A stretch of DNA of 16,239 nt, taken from NCBI GenBank assembly GCA_022360105.1, contig JAKSDL010000883.1, positions 1 to 16,239 on the forward strand. The letters are read 5' to 3'. Under the pieces are notes generated by a model. The model saw only the letters and a program-made list of their open reading frames with translations, did not search any database and was not told where the DNA came from. Source of the DNA: Pseudomonadota bacterium. Lineage in GTDB: Bacteria > SAR324 > XYD2-FULL-50-16 > JAHJRI01. A program made the position numbers and the translations under genes. Each line of letters opens with the position of its first letter. The stretch's first letter is position 1. Of this stretch, positions 1 through 5,617 are shown in pieces.

Positions 1-2
1 CC

Positions 3-545
3 TTTGATATGGAAGTTGGGCGGATTGTACCTGGATCTCTGGATGAGTCGAAGAGTGCAATTATCTTCAATTTCCCTGTTTTAGAGGTTGAATCGGGTAG
101 TTATTATGTCCTGGAAAACTGGGGCACCTTCTATCTAAATGAGCTGAATGAAAACAGCACCCGTCTGATTGTACGCACCCACGAGGCCGCTTTGAAAGAT
201 ATTTCAAGTATAATAGAAAGCTACCTAGGCATGGGCTTTCATCATTTAATGGAAAGGAGAATGCTGATTGGTTTCAAATCTGTGATTGAACAAGGCGAAG
301 AACCGTCCTTTGTGGCCGATATGGTATGGTTAACAGGAATGCTTCTATCTTTTGTCTGCATTCTGATGCAGTTGATTCTTTGTCGTGGCAGAACCAATCA
401 TATCATATCTATAATTCTTTCCAATCTTTGGCTTTTTCCGCTGCTTATCTTGACGCCTTCACCATTATACAGCACGGGATTTCTGCTCATCACCTGCTTT
501 TATCTTTTCCTGATCATCAAACGCAGACAGGACAGCTTATTTTAG
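3..545 (+). CDS. SRPBCC-like protein with C-terminal membrane tail, 5' partial
   Basis: The frame is open from the left edge of the window, so the first Met seen is probably internal and the true start lies outside. About 100 soluble residues look like the C-terminal half of a SRPBCC/polyketide-cyclase fold: a Trp-Gly-Thr-Phe strand, then a Thr-Arg-Leu-Ile-Val-Arg-Thr strand, then a long helix with Met-Glu-Arg-Arg-Met-Leu that usually closes such domains. The chain then ends in three hydrophobic stretches (about residues 106-125, 132-150 and 155-170 counted from the first Met) and a short basic tail. SRPBCC domains bind hydrophobic ligands, but the ligand here cannot be told. The domain assignment is by pattern and is moderate; the membrane tail is clear. 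No partner gene is visible on the left. Confidence 0.6.
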   Translation, partial: FDMEVGRIVPGSLDESKSAIIFNFPVLEVESGSYYVLENWGTFYLNELNENSTRLIVRTHEAALKDISSIIESYLGMGFHHLMERRMLIGFKSVIEQGEEPSFVADMVWLTGMLLSFVCILMQLILCRGRTNHIISIILSNLWLFPLLILTPSPLYSTGFLLITCFYLFLIIKRRQDSLF

Positions 546-572
546 GTCCTGTGTTGTCACCTGCAGTCGGAA

Positions 573-588
573 GGGCAATGCGTTGCCC
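573..588. terminator. Perfect 6-bp hairpin between the SRPBCC gene and prx
   Basis: GGGCAA (573-578) pairs with TTGCCC (583-588) around a tgcg loop, 28 bases after the stop of the preceding gene. No T tract follows, so it may be a factor-dependent end or an mRNA 3' stabiliser rather than a classical terminator. Confidence 0.35.
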
Positions 589-713
589 ATCAACCGGACC
601 AAATCGCTATTCTAAAAAAAAACGGAGAAAAAGTTTGTTGTTTTAAAGCGTCGAAGTTAAAATTGAGTCCTGCAACTTAATTTTTAATTAACCTGTTTAT
701 ACAAGGAGATCTG

Positions 714-1184
714 ATGATAAATGTTGGTGATGTTGCACCGGATTTCGAACTGGACAGCCAGTTTGGAACCTTTACATTATCCCAGTTTAAGGGTCAGAAG
801 AATGTAATGCTTGTGTTTTATCCTCTTGATTTTACACCTAATTGAAGCACGGAAATGCCTGACATCGAAAAGAATATCGATGCCTTCAAGGCAGAAGATA
901 CTCAAGTTTTGAGTATTAGTGTTGACAGCAAATATTGTCATGAAAATTGGGCAACATCCATTGGCGGAATATCTTATCCCTTGCTGGCGGATTTTCATCC
1001 TAAAGGCGCCATGGCCGATAAGTACGGTCTTTTTCTCAGTGATAAGGGTATTACTGATCGAGCAACCGTTATTATAGACAAACAGGGGGTTGTGCGTTAT
1101 GCACAATCGGTTGGTATTAGCGGACTGCGAAAGGCTGAGGAGTTATTGGCCGAAGCTAAAAAAGTAAATGAAGGTAGCACATGA
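714..1184 (+). CDS. Selenocysteine-containing peroxiredoxin (in-frame UGA = Sec44)
   Basis: A peroxide-reducing thioredoxin-fold enzyme of the AhpE/BCP-like peroxiredoxin group, 156 residues if UGA is read through. The start at 714 has a good Shine-Dalgarno (AAGGAG, 703-708) and the N-terminus fits the family (Val-Gly-Asp-Val-Ala-Pro-Asp-Phe). The catalytic loop reads Asp-Phe-Thr-Pro-Asn-UGA-Ser-Thr-Glu, so the TGA at 843-845 sits exactly where the peroxidatic Cys of the Phe-Thr-Pro-x-Cys motif belongs. The frame stays open and family-like on both sides (Ser-Val-Asp at 69-71, Tyr-Pro-Leu-Leu-Ala-Asp at 88-93, active-site Arg116). A 6-bp stem (863-868 with 877-882) follows at SECIS-like spacing. 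Cys75 could act as a resolving thiol. The stop overlaps the next start (ATGA), so the glutaredoxin is translationally coupled. An ordinary caller would report only 855-1184 and miss the active site. Alternative: a nonsense mutation, unlikely at precisely this codon. Confidence 0.9.
863..882 (+). promoter_or_regulatory. Candidate bacterial SECIS stem-loop
   Basis: CATCGA (863-868) pairs perfectly with TCGATG (877-882) around an 8-base loop that starts 23 bases after the UGA, within the usual 16-37 base window for bacterial SECIS elements. The loop is A-rich and has its G at the fourth position instead of the first two, so the match to the bacterial consensus is imperfect. It also lies inside the coding frame, as bacterial SECIS elements do. 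Confidence 0.5.
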
Positions 1185-1420
1185 AGCTAGTTCTGTATTT
1201 CTATAACGAATGCGGGTTTTCCAAAAGTGTTCTGAACACCATTCAAAATCTGAAGATTCAGGATAAAATCGAATTCAAGAATATCAGAGAGAATGTTGAA
1301 TTCGAAAGAGAATTGGTTATTGAATGTGGAGACACACAAGTGCCAACGCTTTTTGTCGACGGAAAGCCGATGCGTGAATCAGAAGACATAAAGAAGTTTC
1401 TGGTTCAATCCTTCATGTAG
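1181..1420 (+). CDS. Small CGFS-type monothiol glutaredoxin
   Basis: A 79-residue thioredoxin-fold protein: beta strand with Tyr-Phe-Tyr, then Glu-Cys11-Gly-Phe-Ser, then the cis-proline strand Gln-Val-Pro55-Thr-Leu-Phe-Val-Asp-Gly. The single active-site Cys followed by Gly-Phe-Ser is the signature of monothiol glutaredoxins, yet the Lys and the WP-motif region typical of Fe-S-cluster-carrying CGFS proteins are absent, so it may simply be a glutathione-dependent reductant. Its start overlaps the peroxiredoxin stop by four bases (ATGA), which argues that it is the electron donor of that enzyme: peroxide to selenenic acid on the peroxiredoxin, then reduction by glutathione and this glutaredoxin. 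That relay is inferred from position. Cys49 is a second thiol of unknown role. Confidence 0.82.
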   Translation: MKLVLYFYNECGFSKSVLNTIQNLKIQDKIEFKNIRENVEFERELVIECGDTQVPTLFVDGKPMRESEDIKKFLVQSFM

Positions 1421-1426
1421 CCGTTT

Positions 1427-1451
1427 ACTCCCCGATGCTTTTTCGGGGAGT
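1427..1451 (+). terminator. Strong hairpin ending the prx-grx operon
   Basis: ACTCCCCGA (1427-1435) pairs perfectly with TCGGGGAGT (1443-1451) around a 7-base loop, 7 bases after the glutaredoxin stop. GC-rich 9-bp stem, but no T run follows it. It also separates this operon from the convergent ggt gene. Confidence 0.6.
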
Positions 1452-1641
1452 ATCCACCTGTTCCATTCTCCGGACAAAACAATAGGTTTATTTCAATCTC
1501 TATTTTTTTACTGCTTTCCGCCCACTCAATCGGTACCTGGAAGCGGAACCAGCTTTATCATCCGACTACCACTCTCCTCACTGAATTAACCACTGTCCCA
1601 AAACCGATACGACAACCATGCAAAGTAGTAATTTATAACTG

Positions 1642-3393
1642 TTAATATCCCATTGCCGCGGATGTGCTCCTTCTGGGATCAGCTCCGCCATAAAAAGTAC
1701 CATCCGGTGCTATCATGATGCTTTGTATGGCACCCATGGCACTTTTCTTCACAACTTTATGTCCCATGCCTTCCAACAATCGAATTGTATCAGGGCTGAT
1801 TCCCTGCTCGATTCGGATTTCATCCGGCAACCATTGATGATGAATCCTTGGTGCATTCACAGCAGCCTGTATATTCAAATTGTGGTCGATTACATTCATG
1901 ATAACTTGAAGGGTCGTTGTAATAATCCTTGCGCCTCCAGGACTGCCAGTCACAAGAAAGTTTTTTCCATTTTTCTTGACTATAGTGGGAGACATGGAGC
2001 TTAACATTCTCTTATTGGGCTCAATTTTATTCGCTTCCCCTCCCAGTAATCCATAGGCATTGGGAACCCCAGGCTTGGCGCTGAAATCATCCATTTCGTT
2101 ATTTAATAAAAATCCTGCACCCTCCACAACAATTCGAGACCCATAGCTAAAATTGATTGTATAGGTATTGGAGACAGCAATGCCTTTGTTATCAACAACT
2201 GAGAAATGGGTTGTTTCATTGCTTTCATACCCGGGCGGTTTTCCCGGTAAAATATTCTTGCTGTTGCTGGCTTTTTTCGGGTTGATCTTTTTTCGAAGAC
2301 TTGTTGCGTACTTTTTTGAAGTCAAACCGGGGACAGGCACTTTTACAAAATCGCTATCCCCGAGGAATTTTGACCTATCAGCATATGCCCTGGTCATGGC
2401 TTCAGCCATATAGTGAATTGTCTGGGCGGAATTTAATCCCAGGGAACCAATGGGAAATCCTTCCAGGATATTAAGAATCTGGATGATATGAATGCCTCCG
2501 GAGCTGGGGGTTGTCATGGAGTAGATATCATGACCACGGTAAGTACCGAGCACAGGTTTTCTTATCGCAGGCTTATAGTCAGCCAAGTCTTGCTTAGTGA
2601 TCAATCCACCATGCTTCTTCATTTCAGCAACGATCAATTCTGCCGTTTTTCCTTTATAAAATCCGGCTATTCCTTGTTTGGAAATCCGTTTCAAAGTATT
2701 GGCCAGATCTTTTTGAACAAATCGATCGCCTGGTTCGTAATACTTACCATTTGGTTTAAAAAATATTTTCCGACTGGATGTCCATTTTTTTAGATGTTTT
2801 TCCCTCGATTTAATGCCTTTGCTAAAGCGAGGGGTAACAACAAATCCTTTTTCTGCCAATTTGATGGCCGGAGCCAGAGCTTTTTGCAGGGATATCGTCC
2901 CATACTTATCCAAAGCCAGGGCCAAACCGGCGACGGTTCCCGGCACACCCGATGAAAGATGCGAATAGCGACTCAGGTTTTTATCAACATTTCCGTTTTT
3001 GTCCAGATACATATCTCTTGTAGCTGCTGAGGGAGCCTTTTCCCGATAGTCGATCGCTACCACTTCATTTGTTTTTTCCGAAGAGATGAGCATAAAACCG
3101 CCACCACCGATGTTTCCGGACCGGGGTTGAGTAACAGCAAGCGCGAACGCGGCTGTAACAGCGGCGTCAACAGCATTGCCTCCATCTTTTAATACTTTCA
3201 GCGCCTCTTTGGTAGCAAGAGTGTGACTGGTCACTACCATACCGTTTTTGGCTTCCACCGGGACACTGCGATCTCCTTCTAAAATGGCTTGTCCATATGC
3301 AGCAAATGCAAAAAAGAAAGTAAATAGTAGAAATACTATAAATAAAGTTCTCTTTGGTTGTCGTATTAAGAAATACTGATCTGCCTGGTTCAT
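1642..3393 (-). CDS. ggt: Gamma-glutamyltransferase
   Basis: A full-length, 583-residue Ntn-hydrolase that cleaves the gamma-glutamyl bond of glutathione and related compounds and transfers it to water or to amino acids, normally in the periplasm. The N-terminus has a basic Arg-Gln-Pro-Lys-Arg and a hydrophobic core (about 17-33), a signal peptide or anchor. The proenzyme cuts itself before the catalytic Thr394 in Asn-Glu-Thr-Thr-His-Phe-Ser; the Asp-Asp-Phe-Ser-Ala-Lys-Pro-Gly and Gly-Ser-Pro-Gly-Gly-Ala-Arg-Ile motifs of the small subunit follow, and the C-terminal Gly-Tyr ending is that of the E. coli enzyme, which it closely resembles over the last 190 residues. The start has an AGGAG Shine-Dalgarno five bases upstream (3399-3403, minus strand). 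It is monocistronic and convergent with the peroxiredoxin/glutaredoxin pair; a shared glutathione theme is likely but not proven. Confidence 0.95.
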   Translation of the reverse strand: MNQADQYFLIRQPKRTLFIVFLLFTFFFAFAAYGQAILEGDRSVPVEAKNGMVVTSHTLATKEALKVLKDGGNAVDAAVTAAFALAVTQPRSGNIGGGGFMLISSEKTNEVVAIDYREKAPSAATRDMYLDKNGNVDKNLSRYSHLSSGVPGTVAGLALALDKYGTISLQKALAPAIKLAEKGFVVTPRFSKGIKSREKHLKKWTSSRKIFFKPNGKYYEPGDRFVQKDLANTLKRISKQGIAGFYKGKTAELIVAEMKKHGGLITKQDLADYKPAIRKPVLGTYRGHDIYSMTTPSSGGIHIIQILNILEGFPIGSLGLNSAQTIHYMAEAMTRAYADRSKFLGDSDFVKVPVPGLTSKKYATSLRKKINPKKASNSKNILPGKPPGYESNETTHFSVVDNKGIAVSNTYTINFSYGSRIVVEGAGFLLNNEMDDFSAKPGVPNAYGLLGGEANKIEPNKRMLSSMSPTIVKKNGKNFLVTGSPGGARIITTTLQVIMNVIDHNLNIQAAVNAPRIHHQWLPDEIRIEQGISPDTIRLLEGMGHKVVKKSAMGAIQSIMIAPDGTFYGGADPRRSTSAAMGY

Positions 3394-3507
3394 CTCTTCT
3401 CCTGTTTTTGTTTGGGGTGAATGTCAATTTTTGTGCGGCACCAGCTATATTTTAATCGACTGAGCAAAAATGAAAAGAAAAGTTGCCAGCGGCGAATTAC
3501 GATAAAA

Positions 3508-3526
3508 GTTGGTTGTAAGTACCAAC
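3508..3526. repeat. Short perfect hairpin upstream of the membrane-protein gene
   Basis: GTTGGT (3508-3513) pairs with ACCAAC (3521-3526) around seven bases, in the divergent region between ggt and the 174-residue membrane protein. It could be an operator or mRNA structure; nothing distinguishes these. Confidence 0.25.
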
Positions 3527-3653
3527 AGAGTTCTATGGATAGGTAAGATAAAGTGCAAATACCGGGTATACAAGGGACATTATTGACAGTAATATCAAAT
3601 GCTCGCGAGGGTGCTTAAAAACCGGAAAACAGACAATTTCTAAACATAGCAAA

Positions 3654-4178
3654 ATGAAACTGAAACTAATCCCAAGAATGAAGAGTGACGGGACTTTGAT
3701 CCTAAGCTTAAATTACAGCTTCAGGGTTATTTTTTATTCAATTGCCATAATTATCGCTGGAAACCTGTTAATCGATGATCAACCGGGATCAAATTTGAGC
3801 CCCTTTATCTTTATCCTCCTCTTTTTTATTTTTGGGTCATACCAGGATAAGTGGTCATTTAATCCATCATCTGGAAAAATCGAACGAAAACACGGATTAT
3901 TGTTTTTATTCAGGAAGAAAGTCATTCCTTTTGATCAGTTAACGGGAGTGCACATGTCCTCTTTCACAAAAGGAGGCACGCAGGCAGATCAAAGTCTGTT
4001 TAATGGCAAGGCAATATGGGGATTCCGAACAAAAATTATCTCACGTTTATACCTTCAAACAACGGATGAAAGGGGAATAGACGTTGAGGTAACGGAAGAA
4101 AGAGAAACCAAAAGGCTGGAAAAAATGGGAAGCATGATCGCTTCCTTATGTGACATTCCTTTTTTAGAGGATCTTTAG
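3654..4178 (+). CDS. Small membrane protein with a PH-like cytoplasmic domain
   Basis: 174 residues of unrecognised family. After a basic N-terminus come two hydrophobic helices (about 22-40 and 49-63) separated by a short Asp-Asp-Gln-Pro-Gly turn, then a soluble domain with a strand-rich start (Trp-Ser-Phe-Asn-Pro-Ser-Ser-Gly-Lys-Ile-Glu-Arg-Lys), a basic Phe-Arg-Lys-Lys-Val-Ile-Pro-Phe segment and a C-terminal amphipathic helix. Two transmembrane helices followed by such a domain recall bacterial PH-like (DUF304-type) membrane proteins, but no diagnostic motif proves it. No clear Shine-Dalgarno precedes 3654; the Met at residue 9 is an alternative start. It stands alone, convergent with the genes on its right. 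Confidence 0.65.
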   Translation: MKLKLIPRMKSDGTLILSLNYSFRVIFYSIAIIIAGNLLIDDQPGSNLSPFIFILLFFIFGSYQDKWSFNPSSGKIERKHGLLFLFRKKVIPFDQLTGVHMSSFTKGGTQADQSLFNGKAIWGFRTKIISRLYLQTTDERGIDVEVTEERETKRLEKMGSMIASLCDIPFLEDL

Positions 4179-4205
4179 CACTGAAATCAGTCTCACAATT
4201 CAGTG
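4179..4205. terminator. Hairpin between convergent genes
   Basis: CACTGAA (4179-4185) pairs with TTCAGTG (4199-4205) around 13 bases and begins at the base after the stop of the membrane protein. It lacks a T tract and is AT-rich, so it is only a weak terminator candidate. Confidence 0.3.
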
Positions 4206-4284
4206 TCAACTCCATTCCTCAATCACTTAAAAAGTTAAACACAAAATCACATTCAATCGTCTCGTAAACTGAACAATTGCTGCA

Positions 4285-4638
4285 TCAAAGTCTTATGTCA
4301 CAATGTCCTTTTCTATGAACGTTACGGCGATTAAAAGCTCCGAAAGGCGGGGTTCCATGCTCCCACATTAGAGCTCCTGTGCGGCGGTTGACCGAAATTC
4401 GAATTTCATAGCGGCTTGAGGCTGGTGGATAAACAAAGTTAAAAAAATTGTCTTCCACCGTTAAAAGACCATTAATCACGGTTTTTTTGTAAACCAATTC
4501 AGACTCAAAAGTTTCGGGAAAGATAACAATGAACACCCTGCTTCCACCCTGCATATTGCAGGTCATTGCTAACTCCTTAGACTGGGCTGTTATTGGCAAA
4601 CCGAAAAGAATCACTAAAAGTACAAAAATGTCCTTCAT
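4285..4638 (-). CDS. Small secreted protein with two cysteines, unknown function
   Basis: The reading frame extends further upstream to 4680, but the Met at 4636-4638 is chosen because it starts a clean signal peptide: one Lys, a Val-Leu-Leu-Val-Ile-Leu-Phe core and a likely cut after Ile-Thr-Ala (residue 18), and because the longer form would run into the preceding gene. The mature part is about 99 residues, mostly predicted strand, with a Cys near each end (Met-Thr-Cys near residue 27 and Gly-His-Cys at 112-ish), which could form one disulfide in the periplasm. No family recognised. The gene lies 14 bases downstream of the helix-turn-helix gene and is probably cotranscribed with it. Confidence 0.6.
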   Translation of the reverse strand: MKDIFVLLVILFGLPITAQSKELAMTCNMQGGSRVFIVIFPETFESELVYKKTVINGLLTVEDNFFNFVYPPASSRYEIRISVNRRTGALMWEHGTPPFGAFNRRNVHRKGHCDIRL

Positions 4639-4652
4639 GGTTTCGAAGATAA

Positions 4653-5012
4653 TCAACTTTTTTCCTGCTTCTTTTTCCACTCCTTAAATTCAGCCATTTC
4701 GGATTTTAGATACTCCACCTCTGCAGCAACATCCTGCACGACCTGGGCGATCTCCTGATTGGGTTGCTCATCTTCCTTTAGGACTATATTGTCTGTCGGT
4801 TCAAGAAAAAACTGTGGTCTGACGCCCTGTTCAAGTACAAAATATTGAAGGAATTTAAACGGTGGATCTCTAAATTTTTCATAGTTTTGAACACCCGTCA
4901 GGGAATAACCGGTCAGTCTCGCAATCTGAGGGCAAGAAAGACCAAGCTCTTTCCTCATTTTTAGAATTTTTTGCTGGATAGTTAAACTTTTTTGACTTTT
5001 TTTTGTTGACAT
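4653..5012 (-). CDS. Helix-turn-helix protein with C-terminal coiled coil
   Basis: About 119 residues from the ATG at 5010-5012; a TTG six codons upstream is possible but has no better ribosome site. Residues about 10-50 form a repressor-like helix-turn-helix: Met-Arg-Lys-Glu-Leu-Gly-Leu-Ser-Cys-Pro-Gln-Ile-Ala-Arg-Leu-Thr-Gly-Tyr-Ser, with the recognition helix followed by Val-Gln-Asn-Tyr-Glu. The last 35 residues (Glu/Lys-rich with regular Val, Ile, Leu and Met) look like a short coiled coil ending in Lys-Lys-Gln-Glu-Lys-Ser, which would allow dimerisation. It is likely a small DNA-binding regulator. Its target is unknown; the adjacent secreted protein gene and its own AT-rich upstream region are the obvious candidates. 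Confidence 0.65.
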   Translation of the reverse strand: MSTKKSQKSLTIQQKILKMRKELGLSCPQIARLTGYSLTGVQNYEKFRDPPFKFLQYFVLEQGVRPQFFLEPTDNIVLKEDEQPNQEIAQVVQDVAAEVEYLKSEMAEFKEWKKKQEKS

Positions 5013-5118
5013 TGATAAATATCTTGGCAAATATTACAACAAATTTTGCTATACTAGTTTATATACTGTTGGTCACATAGCGAAATTGCCACAAACGTCT
5101 GCAAAGACTATCAGCTTT

Positions 5119-5147
5119 TTGCAACAAACAGCAATAATCAATATACT
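5119..5147 (+). promoter_or_regulatory. Sigma70-like promoter reading into the 5235-5302 structured element
   Basis: TTGCAA (5119-5124) and TATACT (5142-5147) are separated by exactly 17 bases. Transcription would start near 5154 and pass through the inverted repeat at 5235-5302. The match is good but the surrounding sequence is AT-rich, so chance occurrence is possible. Confidence 0.4.
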
Positions 5148-5234
5148 ACGCATTAATACCAACATTTGTGTCGTTAACTAACAACAAAAAAACTGTCCGG
5201 GGTTGGTTACAGAAATTTATTGATTGAAGACCAG

Positions 5235-5302
5235 GCCGCCTGTTTTCTCTCCTTGATCAAGTCCCACTGCCGCCGATTCAAGGAGACAATTTGACAGGCG
5301 GC
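5235..5302 (+). ncRNA. Candidate structured RNA: two nested 9-bp helices
   Basis: GCCGCCTGT (5235-5243) pairs perfectly with ACAGGCGGC (5294-5302). Inside it, TCTCCTTGA (5248-5256) pairs perfectly with TCAAGGAGA (5278-5286). The two helices are separated by an asymmetric internal loop (4 and 7 bases) and capped by a 21-base loop. A third small hairpin, CTCTC/GAGAG (5327-5339), lies just before a strong AGGAAGGAG ribosome site at about 5342-5350. The element could be a leader RNA, a small RNA or a DNA-level inverted repeat; the strand is assigned only because of the upstream promoter match. It does not resemble a riboswitch class that I can name. Confidence 0.4.
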
Positions 5303-5354
5303 TCAAGCATAGTTTTGCACTGAAAGCTCTCCCGGAGAGATAGGAAGGAGTTAA

Positions 5355-5529
5355 ATGAATTTAGTTTGGATGGAGCAAAGAATGGATATCTAAATGAGCG
5401 TTCGGAATTTAAAGAGAGGTCAATCTTCATGAAACATGAAACCTCGAATTTCTATTCTGCTGCCGATGGAACTATATTACGTGAAAATATGAAGGTGGAA
5501 AAAATTGATGATGGATTGATAGCCATAAA
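5355..5529 (+). other. Chain of tiny overlapping ORFs behind the structured element, doubtful
   Basis: A 12-codon ORF begins at 5355 behind a very good Shine-Dalgarno (AGGAAGGAG); the next ATG follows its stop directly (5394), and that 12-codon ORF overlaps by ATGA the ATG at 5429. The third ORF reads plausibly for about 36 residues (Met-Lys-His-Glu-Thr-Ser-Asn-Phe...) and then enters the antisense of the tRNA gene and of the LysM/SPOR gene, where it cannot be real coding sequence. Possibly the broken start of a former gene, or leader peptides belonging to the structured element. No homology recognised. Confidence 0.2.
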
Positions 5530-5530
5530 A

Positions 5531-5606
5531 TGGAGCCGACAACCGGGATCGAACCGGTCACCTGCACGTTACGAATGTGCTGCTCTACCAGATGAGCTAT
5601 GTCGGC
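5531..5606 (-). tRNA. thrT: tRNA-Thr (anticodon CGU)
   Basis: 76 bases including an encoded 3' CCA (5531-5533). On the minus strand the cloverleaf is complete: acceptor stem GCCGACA/TGTCGGC (7 bp), D stem GCTC/GAGC, anticodon stem GCACA/CGTGC with loop TTCGTAA, T stem ACCGG/CCGGT with loop TTCGATC, discriminator T73. The anticodon CGT reads the Thr codon ACG. Oddities are an A31.C39 mismatch at the base of the anticodon loop and T15 with G48 in place of the usual G15-C48 Levitt pair. It lies 11 bases beyond the stop of the LysM/SPOR gene in the same direction and may be cotranscribed. Confidence 0.95.
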
Positions 5607-5617
5607 TAAAGGGATTT

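Noticed and set aside
714..1184. Peroxiredoxin as a pseudogene broken by a nonsense codon
   Set aside because: The only stop is a TGA exactly at the catalytic Cys codon, the rest of the frame is intact, and it is coupled to an intact gene.
4639..4680. Longer start of the secreted protein at 4680
   Set aside because: It would overlap the upstream gene and bury the signal peptide behind a charged segment.
5154..5350. 6S RNA
   Set aside because: The nested helices are too short, and the long duplex with a central open bubble is not present.
5531..5606. tRNA-Thr as attachment site of a genomic island
   Set aside because: No second copy of the tRNA 3' end and no integrase gene are visible in the window.
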